Source: Treponema sp. (GTDB lineage: Bacteria; Spirochaetota; Spirochaetia; Treponematales; Breznakiellaceae). From it: a stretch of 29,963 nucleotides of DNA. The position numbers and the translations under genes were made by a program. The stretch spans positions 1 to 29,963 of the forward strand of contig JAISLX010000122.1 in assembly GCA_031277045.1 (NCBI GenBank), in the 5' to 3' direction. Of the stretch, positions 15,818 to 24,845 are shown in pieces; position 1 is the stretch's first letter; each line of letters begins with the position of its first letter. Below the pieces are notes generated by a model. The model did not search any database. It worked only from the letters and a program-made list of their open reading frames with translations, and was not told the DNA's origin.

Positions 15818-17026
15818 TTACATACCTTCCGCGCTGAACAAACCGGAATCCGGCAGGGGGTACTTCGGCGGTTTACGGATAATGGCGGGAACATCCAGGT
15901 CCTCTTCGGAGTAGTGTCCTCCCCTGGGCGAAAGAAATTCATTCTGCTTGGCGGCGCCGCGATCCCGGATTTTCTGCCATTCATTGATGTCGATAAAATC
16001 CGCTTCTTTCGGCTTTACCGGTTCGCCGGCGGCGCCGGAATTTTCCGATAACGGTTTTTTGCCGCTAAACCCGGTGGCGACAACGGTAACCCGCAGGTTG
16101 TCCGCCAGATCGTCATTCAGGGTAACGCCGTGAATAACGGCCACGTTGGGATCCGCGTTGGCGCGGATAATGTTGATAACCTCGTCAAGTTCCATAAGGG
16201 ACAATTCGCTGTTACCCGCCACGTTTACCAGAATACGGGTAGCCCCTTCTATGGAGGTCGCCTCCAGCAGCGGGTTATCAATAGCCTTCCTGGCGGCCTC
16301 GGTGGCCCGGTTTTCCCCGGTACCAACGCCAATGCCCAGCAGGGCGTCCCCCTGGTTCTTTATCGTGGATTCCACATCCGCGAAATCAATATTGACAAGC
16401 CCCGGCTGGGTAATCAGGTCCGATATACCCCGTACCCCCTGGCAGAGTACCTCGTCGGCCATTTGATACGATTGAAGCAGGGAGGTTTTCCGTTCCACCA
16501 TGTTAAGCAGCTGCTGGTTCGGAATGGTAATCAGCGTATCCACCGCGTCCCGCATCTTCGCGATCCCCTCTTCCGCCAGGGCCATTTTATAGGGCCCCTC
16601 AAAACCAAACGGCTTGGTCACCACCGCGATGGTCAACACCCCTTCTTCCCTGGCGGCCTTGGCGATGACCGGCGCGGCCCCCGTCCCGGTACCGCCGCCC
16701 ATGCCGGCGGTAAGAACGACCATATCCGCGCCTTTTACATGCTCCCGAATCAGCTCATAATCCTCGTTGGCGGCCTTTTCGCCTTTTTCCGGGTTTCCCC
16801 CCGCGCCCCTGCCGCCGGTCAACTTTTGGCCTATCTGTATTTTGACAGCCGCCTTGCTTTTCTGGACAAGGTCCTGAAGATCCGTATTTATCGTAATAAA
16901 TTCCACGCCCGCCAGACCGCTTTCAATCATTCTGTTAACCGCGTTGGTGCCGCCGCCGCCCACACCAATAACTTTGATCAACACCGGCGCAGGGCCGTAA
17001 ACATCATTGTCAACAACAATATTCAT
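15818..17026 (-). CDS. ftsZ: Cell division protein FtsZ
   Basis: FtsZ is the tubulin-like GTPase that forms the division ring. The 402 residues include the N-terminal nucleotide-binding segment [16 protein letters not shown], the signature [14 protein letters not shown], and the T7-loop region [11 protein letters not shown], all intact. A variable linker starts near residue 315. The C-terminal conserved peptide is [10 protein letters not shown], the FtsA-binding motif, and about 19 extra residues follow it. It starts with ATG at 17026 with GGGAG upstream. A 160-base gap with a hairpin separates it from ftsA. Confidence 0.98.
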   Translation of the reverse strand: MNIVVDNDVYGPAPVLIKVIGVGGGGTNAVNRMIESGLAGVEFITINTDLQDLVQKSKAAVKIQIGQKLTGGRGAGGNPEKGEKAANEDYELIREHVKGADMVVLTAGMGGGTGTGAAPVIAKAAREEGVLTIAVVTKPFGFEGPYKMALAEEGIAKMRDAVDTLITIPNQQLLNMVERKTSLLQSYQMADEVLCQGVRGISDLITQPGLVNIDFADVESTIKNQGDALLGIGVGTGENRATEAARKAIDNPLLEATSIEGATRILVNVAGNSELSLMELDEVINIIRANADPNVAVIHGVTLNDDLADNLRVTVVATGFSGKKPLSENSGAAGEPVKPKEADFIDINEWQKIRDRGAAKQNEFLSPRGGHYSEEDLDVPAIIRKPPKYPLPDSGLFSAEGM

Positions 17027-17056
17027 TTTTCACTCCCAAATCTTTTTTTAGTCGAC

Positions 17057-17089
17057 GCTGTTCCAAAATTTCAGTCTTGGAACAACAGC
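17057..17089 (-). repeat. Hairpin in the ftsA-ftsZ gap
   Basis: TGTTCCAA (17059-17066) pairs with TTGGAACA (17077-17084), and the stem extends through GC and CAGC past one bulged base. No T-run follows on the minus strand. It lies about 30 bases before the ftsZ start in a 160-base gap that otherwise shows no gene and no clear promoter. It resembles the fliE-fliF hairpin in its TTCCAAAA and TTGGAA core. It may set the ftsZ to ftsA ratio by mRNA processing; this is inference. Confidence 0.7.
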
Positions 17090-17186
17090 TTTACATTCAG
17101 ATGAAAAAACGATCCAGACCGTTTTTCTAATTCCTGCTTCCCCAATGCGCGTTGCACCGGTTCCGGGCAGCCCTGTCCGGTACCCG

Positions 17187-18428
17187 CTAAAAAAATTCTT
17201 TTAGCCAGTCAACGACTTTTCCAATACCCCGCCTGGCTCCTCCTTTTCCGCCGGCCAGAATTTCCCCGCCCCGGTCGTCCATCCCCTGGCTTTCCCGGTC
17301 GTTCCCTTCCAGGGCAAGACCTATGGCGGTGGCATACACCGGACTGCGGTACTCCTCCGAAAGTCCCGGTACGGGCAGGGGATTCCCCACCCTTACGGGC
17401 ATCCTAAAAACATGTGAAGCCAATTCCGCGGCGCCTGAAAGCATGGCGCCGCCGCCGGTAAGCACAATTCCCGCCCCCAGAGGACGGGAAAGGACCAGCT
17501 TATCCAGCTTTTCCTTGACCATCCGGTAGATTTCCTCTACCCGCGGACGAACAATTTCCAAAATCTGCCCTCGCGGTATGGATACCGTGGAACGGCCCCC
17601 AATGCCGGGGATAATCACGTCATCCCCCTCAAGAAGGCTCTCCCAGCAGCAGCCGGCGTCTATTTTTATCTTTTCCGCGTTCTCAAACGATATGCTTTTA
17701 ACAATCGAAATATCCCGGCTGATCAGCTCCGAACCCGCGGGAATGGAACAGGTGGAACAGGGAGCACCGTCTGAGTACACCAGTAATTCCGTAGTTCCGC
17801 TCCCCAGATCGACAAGAGCTACCCCCATTTCTTTTTCTTCTTCGGTCAATACCGAACGGCCTGCGGCCAAAGACTGGAGTATCAGATCGTCCACCCGGAA
17901 ACCCGCGCGGTTAACGCACTTGATAAGGTTTTGGGCGCTGGTGCTTGAACAGGTGATAATATGGACCTCCGCCTCAAGGCGTACCCCCAGCATATCCAGG
18001 GGATTGCGGATCCCTTTTTGGTTATCCACGATATAGCTCTGGGGAATAACCTCCAAGACCTGGCGGTCCATGGTGATCTTCACCTCCTGGGCCAGTTGGA
18101 GAACCCGGTTGAGATCCTCCTGTCCTATCTCCCTGGTTTCCCGGTTCTTGCCAGATACGGTAACCACGCCGCGCGAATTAATGCCGTCGATGTGACTGCC
18201 GCCAATACCGGTCCAGCATCCGTGAACCTCCCGGCCGCACATTATCTCCGCCTCCTCAACCGCGGTAGATACCGAACGGAGCGTGGCCTCAATATTAACC
18301 ACCACCCCTTTTTTTATGCCTGTTGAGGGACAGACCCCGACACCGGTGATCTCAAATATCCCCCTCTCATTGCGTTCGCCTATGACAACGCATACCTTGG
18401 CTGTGCCGATATCAAGACCGACCACCAT
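17187..18428 (-). CDS. ftsA: Cell division protein FtsA
   Basis: FtsA is the actin-like protein that tethers FtsZ to the membrane and recruits later divisome proteins. The 413 residues show phosphate-1 VVGLDIGTAKVCVVIG at the N-terminus, the SHS2 (1C) domain region, a second nucleotide-binding loop (VDLGSGTTELLVYSDG), an adenosine motif (GAGIVLTGGGAML), and a C-terminal amphipathic helix GKVVDWLKEFF for membrane binding. The ATG at 18428 lies four bases past the ftsQ stop and has no well-placed ribosome-binding site (GGAGG is about 21 bases upstream), so translation is probably coupled to ftsQ. Confidence 0.97.
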   Translation of the reverse strand: MVVGLDIGTAKVCVVIGERNERGIFEITGVGVCPSTGIKKGVVVNIEATLRSVSTAVEEAEIMCGREVHGCWTGIGGSHIDGINSRGVVTVSGKNRETREIGQEDLNRVLQLAQEVKITMDRQVLEVIPQSYIVDNQKGIRNPLDMLGVRLEAEVHIITCSSTSAQNLIKCVNRAGFRVDDLILQSLAAGRSVLTEEEKEMGVALVDLGSGTTELLVYSDGAPCSTCSIPAGSELISRDISIVKSISFENAEKIKIDAGCCWESLLEGDDVIIPGIGGRSTVSIPRGQILEIVRPRVEEIYRMVKEKLDKLVLSRPLGAGIVLTGGGAMLSGAAELASHVFRMPVRVGNPLPVPGLSEEYRSPVYATAIGLALEGNDRESQGMDDRGGEILAGGKGGARRGIGKVVDWLKEFF

Positions 18429-18432
18429 ATTA

Positions 18433-19416
18433 TCACTGGCCAGAGGGAACCTCCTTTAACTTGTACGAAGCAGTTCCGGTTCTAAAATCGATTTCCTCGA
18501 TTTCCTGATTCTCCTGGATTAATACATCCAGCACAAGCATAACATAACGCAGGGTTTCTTCGGTCAGTGTCGATTCTACCCGAATCCGTATGGGGCTGTG
18601 TACCGGATAAAGTATCAAATCAAAACCATCAAAAGGTTTTTTATTTATTTTAATTTCCGATATGGCCCCAAGCAACGTGGCGTTGGCGGAACGGATCCGG
18701 TCAAGACTGGTAAACAGGGAGAGGTACAGGGGCGAAAGAGGTTTATCCGCTTCAAGGGGCAGACCGGAAAGCACCGGCAGGGACTGGGCTTCGCCGGGGT
18801 CGCCGCCGGTCTTAAAGGCAACCCCGTGCCGGTCAAAGTAGACGGGAACCTGCCGCCCGTCTACGATGGTAAAGGCCATAGCCACCGCCACCCGGGGGAG
18901 TACCAGAATCTTTACCGTTCCGGGAAAATGTCTCGTTACGCGGGCGGTTTCCACCTCTTTTATCCGCTCAAGGTTCTTTTCCACTTCCCTCGGATCAACC
19001 GAAATAAAGGAACTCCGCGCCCCAATGCCTCCCCAGAACAGTATCTCTTCCCGTTCCAGCCCTGGAAAGCTTGTTACCTCAACACGGGAGAGGGGCATAC
19101 AGGGACTAATCAGCAAAAACCAGCCAAGTTCCAAAAGCAAAACGGCGGCGGCGGCGATGATGATCATCTTCACGCCCTTTTCCAGGCGTCCGCCTTCGGA
19201 AACCTCCGCTTGTTCCCCGGTCCCATGTCCGGCGGACCCATCCTCCCCCGGGGGGGGCGGATCGCGCGGAAAGACGCTGTCCGGAAACGGATCTTCCGAA
19301 AGAACCTGGCCGGCGCCCCGCGAATCCTCAAAGGCGCCGCGAACAATCAGGGAATCCGGCGCTTCCCCCGGAACGGCTTGGGAAATCCGCGGCGAATAAG
19401 CAAACTCATCCGGCAT
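18433..19416 (-). CDS. ftsQ: Cell division protein FtsQ (DivIB)
   Basis: FtsQ is a bitopic divisome protein that bridges early and late components through its POTRA domain. I take ATG 19416, with GGAGG seven bases upstream inside ftsW and an 11-base overlap, giving 327 residues. A cytoplasmic tail of about 80 residues is Pro-, Gly- and acid-rich. One membrane segment follows (MIIIAAAAVLLLELGWFLL), then a POTRA-like domain (SRVEVTSFPGLEREEILFW through RVAVAMAF), and the beta-rich FtsQ domain. Divergence is high in this family, so the call also uses position between ftsW and ftsA. Confidence 0.93.
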   Translation of the reverse strand: MPDEFAYSPRISQAVPGEAPDSLIVRGAFEDSRGAGQVLSEDPFPDSVFPRDPPPPGEDGSAGHGTGEQAEVSEGGRLEKGVKMIIIAAAAVLLLELGWFLLISPCMPLSRVEVTSFPGLEREEILFWGGIGARSSFISVDPREVEKNLERIKEVETARVTRHFPGTVKILVLPRVAVAMAFTIVDGRQVPVYFDRHGVAFKTGGDPGEAQSLPVLSGLPLEADKPLSPLYLSLFTSLDRIRSANATLLGAISEIKINKKPFDGFDLILYPVHSPIRIRVESTLTEETLRYVMLVLDVLIQENQEIEEIDFRTGTASYKLKEVPSGQ

Positions 19417-20590
19417 ACACACCCTCCCCCGCCGCGCCGGTATTAAAAACGTCCTGGGGCCGGTAATCCGTCCGGGACCTGCACACATTCACCACCAGCC
19501 CTGCCATAAGCAGCGTAACCACAAGGGACGAGCCTCCGGCGGAAAAAAATGGAAGGGTATAGCCCGCCACGGGAAGAGAACCTGAAACTATCGCCACATT
19601 TACCAGCGCCTGGGAGACAATCGTGGTTACAAGACTAAAAGCCAAGAGCCGCCTGAACGTATCGCGGGCCCGCAGGGCGCCCCGGTAAGCCAGGCAGGCA
19701 AATACCCCAAAAAGGACAAAAACAAACACGACCCCCAAAAAACCCGATTCCTCGGCAAAAGAGGCGAAAACAAAATCCGAATATACCTCGGGAATACTGG
19801 CGATTTTCCTTGTTCCCCTTCCCAGTCCCTTTCCCCACAAGCCCCCCGAAATTATGGTTCTGACGCTTGAGGCAACCTGGTACCCGGCGCCCAGGGGATC
19901 CCATTCCGGCTTGATAAGACTGATAAGGCGCCGCAGCCGGTGTTCCCTGGCAAGGATCAAAAGTCCCGCGAGCGGCAATATCATTACAACGGCCGAAAAA
20001 AAGTAACGCAGTTTAAGGCCCGCCAGGAAAAAAACGACAAGCGCGTTGAGCGCGATAAACAGGGCGGTGGATAAATTATTTTGCAGGTGGATAAGAATAA
20101 AGAAAAGGGCGGTAATCAGCACCGGCGGCAGTATTCCTGTGGAAAATTTATCAAGGCCGTCCTGTTTTTTATCAAGGATGTGGGCCAGATACAGGGGAAG
20201 CACCAGTTTCACAATTTCCGAAGGCTGAAAAGTCCGGCCGCCGGGCAATTTTATCCAGCGGCTTACCCCGTTTCTGGTATCTCCGATACCGGGGACAAAC
20301 GTAAGAGCGCAGAGAATAATCGCGAAAACAACCAGAAGCTTTATCAATTTTCGCAGCACATCAAGGTTCACACGGGAAGCGAGAAAGAACAGCGCCATTC
20401 CCACGCCGGCCGCCTTGAGCTGCCCGGAAATAAAATGCAGCCCTCCGTCCCGGAAAAAACGACTGGCGAAGGCATACGAGGCGGAATACAGGGTTACCAG
20501 CCCAACGCCGGTGAGCAGAAACACAGTGGCGACAAGAACGTGATTCTCCCCGGCAAAACGGGGCGATTTTTCGGCTTCGAACTGGTACAT
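19406..20590 (-). CDS. ftsW: Septal peptidoglycan polymerase FtsW
   Basis: FtsW is the SEDS-family glycosyltransferase that polymerises lipid II at the septum with a class B PBP. I take the ATG at 20590, with GGGGGTGAA upstream and eight bases past the mraY stop, giving 394 residues; an upstream in-frame start would lie inside mraY. About ten membrane segments are visible. SEDS motifs include GVSRWIKLPGGRTFQPSEIV, NNLSTALFIAL and the C-terminal LPFFSAGGSSLVVTLLMAGL. The partner PBP gene (ftsI) is not in this cluster. Confidence 0.96.
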   Translation of the reverse strand: MYQFEAEKSPRFAGENHVLVATVFLLTGVGLVTLYSASYAFASRFFRDGGLHFISGQLKAAGVGMALFFLASRVNLDVLRKLIKLLVVFAIILCALTFVPGIGDTRNGVSRWIKLPGGRTFQPSEIVKLVLPLYLAHILDKKQDGLDKFSTGILPPVLITALFFILIHLQNNLSTALFIALNALVVFFLAGLKLRYFFSAVVMILPLAGLLILAREHRLRRLISLIKPEWDPLGAGYQVASSVRTIISGGLWGKGLGRGTRKIASIPEVYSDFVFASFAEESGFLGVVFVFVLFGVFACLAYRGALRARDTFRRLLAFSLVTTIVSQALVNVAIVSGSLPVAGYTLPFFSAGGSSLVVTLLMAGLVVNVCRSRTDYRPQDVFNTGAAGEGVYAG

Positions 20591-20598
20591 TTCACCCC

Positions 20599-21678
20599 CT
20601 ACTGTATTTTCAGCGTGGAAAGCGCTATAATGGCAAATAAGCCCCCCAAAATCCAAAAACGAATTACGATTTTAGATTCGGCGATGCCGGATAATTCGTA
20701 GTGGTGGTGTATGGGAGCCATTTTAAAGACCCGCTTCTTCCGGAGTTTATACGAAACAACCTGTATTACGACCGAAGCAATTTCCAGTACAAACACCCCG
20801 CCGATAACAAGAACCAGTATTTCCTTTTTTATGATCAGGGAGATCGTGGCAACCACCCCCCCCAGGGACAGGCTCCCCACGTCCCCCATGAACAACTCAG
20901 CCGGCGGCGCGTTGTACCAAACGAACCCTATGCAGGCCCCCGCCGCCGCCAGGCAGAAAATGGTAAGTTCCCCCGAATCCTGGATATAGGGTATTCCCAG
21001 ATACGACGAATAATCCGACCTGCCGCTCAGATAGCAGAGAATCGCAAGGGCAATAAACACCATAATTAACAGACCCGCCAGCAGCCCGTCCAGACCGTCC
21101 GAAAAATTAACCGCGTTGCTTTCTCCCACAATCAAAAGCACCCCAAAAGGAATCCACAGAAGGCCCATATCCACTACCCGGTTTTTGAAAAAGGGCAGGT
21201 AAAGGTAGGTAATTTCTTCCCCCCCGTGAAAATACAGAAACACTACCACCCCCGTGGCTATGGCAAATTGTCCGGCAAGCTTTGCCCGGGCGGGAAGTCC
21301 CGCGGAATTTCGTTTGGTTACTTTAAGGTAATCATCCACGAACCCGACAAGCCCAAAAGCCAGAAGGGTAACGCCCACAAGAATAACTTTATCATTCTTA
21401 ATATCCTGCCACAGCAGCATGGAAAACAGCACGGAAAAAATAATCATGATACCGCCCATAGTGGGGGTTCCGTTTTTTGCCAAATGTGTGGCAGGACCAT
21501 CGGTTCTAACCGCCTGTCCTATGTTTAGTTTTCGCAGGGCCTCTATGACCGGGGGACCAAAAACATAGGCAATGAGCAGGGTGGTAAGCGCCGCGTAGGC
21601 CGCCCGAAAAGTCAGATATACAAAAACGTTAAGCGGAGTAAAATATTTGTACAGGGGATACACAAACTCTAAGAACAT
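20599..21678 (-). CDS. mraY: Phospho-MurNAc-pentapeptide transferase MraY
   Basis: MraY transfers phospho-MurNAc-pentapeptide from UDP to undecaprenyl phosphate, making lipid I at the inner membrane. The 359 residues match the family (about 360) and show about ten membrane helices. Catalytic motifs are present: GFVDDYLKV (paired Asp), NAVNFSDGLDGL, and the histidine motif APIHHHYELSG. TNGTPTMGG-type sequence appears as AKNGTPTMGG. The ATG at 21678 overlaps murF by ten bases and has GGGGAGGGGGGA upstream. Confidence 0.98.
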   Translation of the reverse strand: MFLEFVYPLYKYFTPLNVFVYLTFRAAYAALTTLLIAYVFGPPVIEALRKLNIGQAVRTDGPATHLAKNGTPTMGGIMIIFSVLFSMLLWQDIKNDKVILVGVTLLAFGLVGFVDDYLKVTKRNSAGLPARAKLAGQFAIATGVVVFLYFHGGEEITYLYLPFFKNRVVDMGLLWIPFGVLLIVGESNAVNFSDGLDGLLAGLLIMVFIALAILCYLSGRSDYSSYLGIPYIQDSGELTIFCLAAAGACIGFVWYNAPPAELFMGDVGSLSLGGVVATISLIIKKEILVLVIGGVFVLEIASVVIQVVSYKLRKKRVFKMAPIHHHYELSGIAESKIVIRFWILGGLFAIIALSTLKIQ

Positions 21679-23126
21679 TTTTTCTCCCCCCTCCCCGTTT
21701 CGCCAAGCAGTACCGGATCAAGCCGCTCCAGTTCGCAGCCCCGGGACCCTTTTACCAGGACCAAATCCCCCGGTTTAACATAGCCGCCAAGGGCGGAACT
21801 AAGTTTATCCATATCGTTGGTGTGGAAAACGCGCTTCGGTTTTTTCCCTGCCTCCCCGCCGGCCTTTTCCTCCAGAATCGCGGCGGCCCGCTCCATTTCG
21901 CCGCCGTAAAAAAACACCATGTCCACGGGGGACCGGGCCAGGGACAAGCCTAGATCCCGGTGGGCCGCGGCCGAGGCGTCCCCCAGTTCCAGCATGGAAC
22001 CCAGAACGTATACCTTCCGTCCCGGATATTCCAGGTTATCGCAAAAATCCACGGCCGCGGCCGTGGATTCGGGGTTCGCGTTGTAACAGTCCCGGATTAC
22101 CGTCATATCCCCGGTAAAGACCTCGCCGCGTCCAAAGAGGGGTTCCACCGATTCCAGGCCCCGTCGTATGGCGGCGTCGCCGGTTCCAAGCTCCCGGGCA
22201 ATGGCGATTGCCGCTACGGCGTCCGCCAGGTTGTGTTTCCCCGGAAGCCTAAAGCGAACCTTTTCCCCTGCCCACACAATCTCGCTGCCTAAAAGTCCCA
22301 GGTCCCGAACCGGGCCCAGGCCATCAAGAGTACCCGGACCATAAAAACGCGGAATCCCCGTAATGCCCTCCGCCAGCAAATCCCGAAACCGGCAGTCCGC
22401 GGGGATAAGGGCAATATCATCTTTTTTCTGGTACAAAAAAATCCGCTTTTTTTCCAGGGCAATTCCCTCAAGACTGCCGATCTTTCCGATATGGGAAAGG
22501 CCGATGTTGGTAATAAGCGCTATACGCGGTTTGAGAACACGGGCCAGTTCCGCGATTTCACCGTTCCGGTTCATCCCAAGTTCAAAGATTCCAACCTGGT
22601 GGCGATCCCGCACCTCAAAGACCGCCAGGGGAAGGCCGGTTTCCGAATTCAAATTTAGCGGATTCATCACGGTTTCCCGTTCCCCGCCGATAATCGCGGC
22701 GGCAATGGATTTCGTCGTCGTTTTTCCGCTGGACCCGGACACGCCAATTTTTATCAGATTGGGGAATCCTTCCAGGTAAACCATCGCCGCGTCCTGCAGG
22801 GCTCTAAGACTGTTTTCCGCGGCGACAAGGGTTCCGCCATAACGGTCCGCTGTTTCCTCAAGGCCCAGGGCCGGATCCTCCAGCTTGGAACGCTCAACCA
22901 GCGCGCCGGAAGCGCCCGCCTTAAAAGCGGCTTCCACATAGCGGTGCCCGTCCTGAACGGATCCCGTCAGGGCGACAAACAGGGAACCGGGCGTTACCTT
23001 CCGGGAATCAAGATGGACCGAGATAAAACCTCGCCGTTCCGGCCCACGGACACAGCCCGAAACCGCCGCGCCCAGGCGGGCGAAGTCCATGAGAACTGGC
23101 GTAGACCGGTCCACGGTAAAACTCAA
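21669..23126 (-). CDS. murF: UDP-MurNAc-tripeptide--D-Ala-D-Ala ligase MurF
   Basis: MurF adds D-Ala-D-Ala to the UDP-MurNAc-tripeptide in the cytoplasm, the last soluble precursor step. The 485 residues contain an N-terminal UDP-binding domain (HLDSRKVTPGSLFVALTG), the ATP loop VSGSSGKTTTKS, the central-domain motif NIGLSHIGKIGS, and the C-terminal ligase domain (RDCYNANPESTAAAV). It starts with TTG at 23126, overlapping the ftsL stop (TTGA). A GGGGAGGGGGA ribosome-binding site supports this over the ATG twelve codons later, which has none. Confidence 0.96.
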   Translation of the reverse strand: MSFTVDRSTPVLMDFARLGAAVSGCVRGPERRGFISVHLDSRKVTPGSLFVALTGSVQDGHRYVEAAFKAGASGALVERSKLEDPALGLEETADRYGGTLVAAENSLRALQDAAMVYLEGFPNLIKIGVSGSSGKTTTKSIAAAIIGGERETVMNPLNLNSETGLPLAVFEVRDRHQVGIFELGMNRNGEIAELARVLKPRIALITNIGLSHIGKIGSLEGIALEKKRIFLYQKKDDIALIPADCRFRDLLAEGITGIPRFYGPGTLDGLGPVRDLGLLGSEIVWAGEKVRFRLPGKHNLADAVAAIAIARELGTGDAAIRRGLESVEPLFGRGEVFTGDMTVIRDCYNANPESTAAAVDFCDNLEYPGRKVYVLGSMLELGDASAAAHRDLGLSLARSPVDMVFFYGGEMERAAAILEEKAGGEAGKKPKRVFHTNDMDKLSSALGGYVKPGDLVLVKGSRGCELERLDPVLLGETGRGEKKCS

Positions 23127-23410
23127 AATTCCCCCTCCCCGGTAATTTCAATCTGAAGTACGTTTTCCGGCCCGACACGGCTCAGGCCAAGCTGTTCCTG
23201 GGCGATACGCGCAATCCGCTCTGAAGACGAAAGCATGGCGATAACCGCGATAAGCCGGTTATTGCTTTCCACCCATTCCTCTTGTCCCGTCTCAAGGGCG
23301 GCCGTTTTCCGTTCAATGTCCATGTACCGGGCAGACTGCCAGGAAACCAAGGCCAACATGACTGGTATGGTCAAAGCGACAAAATAAACCAGTAGATACC
23401 GTTTTATCAT
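23123..23410 (-). CDS. ftsL: Cell division protein FtsL-like
   Basis: This short bitopic protein has 95 residues. A membrane helix spans about 5-25 (YLLVYFVALTIPVMLALVSW), followed by a periplasmic helical, coiled-coil-like segment (ERKTAALETGQEEWVESNNR) and SSERIARIAQEQLGLSRV, which matches the usual end of FtsL/DivIC proteins. FtsL works with FtsB and FtsQ to activate FtsW. Primary conservation is low, so position between rsmH and murF adds weight. It overlaps both neighbours by four bases. Confidence 0.88.
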   Translation of the reverse strand: MIKRYLLVYFVALTIPVMLALVSWQSARYMDIERKTAALETGQEEWVESNNRLIAVIAMLSSSERIARIAQEQLGLSRVGPENVLQIEITGEGEF

Positions 23411-24351
23411 GGTCCGTCCTTATTAAAAATTTTTTCCGCCACTCGCAGCCGGGCGCTCCGGGACGGGGGATTGGCCCGTTTTTCCGCCTCCGTGGGACTT
23501 ACCCCCTTGGGAGTTAAAACAACAACGGTGCGGGCATTGCTACCTATCGGCACATCCGGAGAATAGGTAGAGACCCCGCTTTTTTGCCGGAAGAATCCCT
23601 TTACGATGCGGTCTTCCAGGCTATGAAAACTAATCACTCCCAGTCTGCCCCCCGGTTCCAGGACCCGCAGGGCCGCTTCCAAAAGGTCCTTAAGCCGGGA
23701 CAGTTCTCCGTTTACGGCTATGCGCAGCGCCAAAAATGTCTTTGTCGCCGCGTGAACCGGACCGTTCCGGTACGACACCGGCACCGCCTGTTCCACCAAA
23801 TCCCCCAAAGCCCGGCTTGAACGAAGGGCCCCCTGTTCTCTCGCCTCCACGATTGCTCTGGCGATACGGCGGGAGTGCCGCTCTTCCGCGTTCCTGAACA
23901 GCAGATCCGCCAATTCGCGTTCCCCCAAGGCAGCGATAAGTTCCGCCGCCCCCGGACCTGACCGGGGATCCAGGCGCATGTCCAGAGCCTCATCTTTACG
24001 GAAACTAAAGCCCCGGCCGGATTTTTCATAATGAAAAAGGCTTATCCCCAAGTCAATAAGAATGGAATTGGGCCGCTTAAAATCCCCGGGATAGGCCGCA
24101 AGGAAATCCCGCGCCCAGCCTGAATGGAAATGAATCCGTTCCCTAAATTCCTTTAACCGTTCCCTGGCGATCTCCTGAATGGCGGGATCAACATCAACGC
24201 CGATAATGTTGAGGTCCGGAAAACGGGAAAGGAACGCATAACTGTGCCCCCCTTCCCCCAAGGTGGCGTCCACCATCAGTTCCTCCCCCCCGCGGGGGGC
24301 AAGATACCGCAGTACCTCCTCCACCAGTACCGGAGTATGTATCGCTTCCAT
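23407..24351 (-). CDS. rsmH: 16S rRNA (cytosine1402-N4)-methyltransferase RsmH
   Basis: RsmH (MraW) uses SAM to methylate N4 of C1402 in 16S rRNA, near the P-site. I choose the ATG at 24351 (314 residues). A TTG seven codons earlier is in frame but lies before the GGGAGGGGA ribosome-binding site. Features are EAIHTPVLVEEVLRYL at the start, SAM motif DATLGEGGHSYAFL, IGVDVDPAI, the conserved LIDLGISLFHYEKSGRGFSF, and VISFHSLEDRIVKGFF near the C-terminus. It follows mraZ by 25 bases. Confidence 0.98.
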   Translation of the reverse strand: MEAIHTPVLVEEVLRYLAPRGGEELMVDATLGEGGHSYAFLSRFPDLNIIGVDVDPAIQEIARERLKEFRERIHFHSGWARDFLAAYPGDFKRPNSILIDLGISLFHYEKSGRGFSFRKDEALDMRLDPRSGPGAAELIAALGERELADLLFRNAEERHSRRIARAIVEAREQGALRSSRALGDLVEQAVPVSYRNGPVHAATKTFLALRIAVNGELSRLKDLLEAALRVLEPGGRLGVISFHSLEDRIVKGFFRQKSGVSTYSPDVPIGSNARTVVVLTPKGVSPTEAEKRANPPSRSARLRVAEKIFNKDGP

Positions 24352-24376
24352 GCCGGATAGTTCCCCTCCCAAATCC

Positions 24377-24835
24377 CTAGGTATCCAGCTTAAAAAGCCT
24401 CAACGACCCCATCTTTCTTATGGCCTCTTTTGTCGCGGTCCGGTTTTCAAGTAAATGAGCCAATAACAGTTCTTCGTCCCACACCTCCAAACGATTTTCC
24501 AGATTAAGGATCATGCAATCCTTTTTTAAGCCCGCGTAACGCCGGACTATCGGCGGTATGGCGATACGCCCCGCCTTGTCAAGTTCCGTCTCCATCAGCG
24601 GGGCGACAAACTGAAGTTCAACCAGTTCCTGATCGTCCTCGGTAAGCGCGCCGGAACCGGCCAGCTGTCCATGTATCCGGTTCCAAACTTCGTTCCGCAT
24701 GATCCAGGCGCAGGTCCGCAGCCCCAGGGTAATCACCAGTTCCCCGGAGTACTTGTCCCTCAGTTTAATGGGGATTCCAACCCGCCCTTTATCATCCAGC
24801 GTACTTGGAAACGTCCCGCCAACTCCTGGTTCCAT
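24377..24835 (-). CDS. mraZ: Transcriptional regulator MraZ
   Basis: MraZ is a ring-forming DNA-binding protein with AbrB-like folds that represses its own dcw operon in species studied. The 152 residues carry two copies of the fold with DxxGR motifs: LDDKGRVGIPIKLR (about 14-27) and LDKAGRIAIPPIVRRYAGL (about 83-101). I take ATG 24835; two GTG codons just upstream are in frame but fall in the AAAGGTGG ribosome-binding site. It is the first gene of the 24-gene minus-strand run, and MraZ-box-like repeats lie upstream. Confidence 0.97.
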   Translation of the reverse strand: MEPGVGGTFPSTLDDKGRVGIPIKLRDKYSGELVITLGLRTCAWIMRNEVWNRIHGQLAGSGALTEDDQELVELQFVAPLMETELDKAGRIAIPPIVRRYAGLKKDCMILNLENRLEVWDEELLLAHLLENRTATKEAIRKMGSLRLFKLDT

Positions 24836-24845
24836 CACCACCTTT

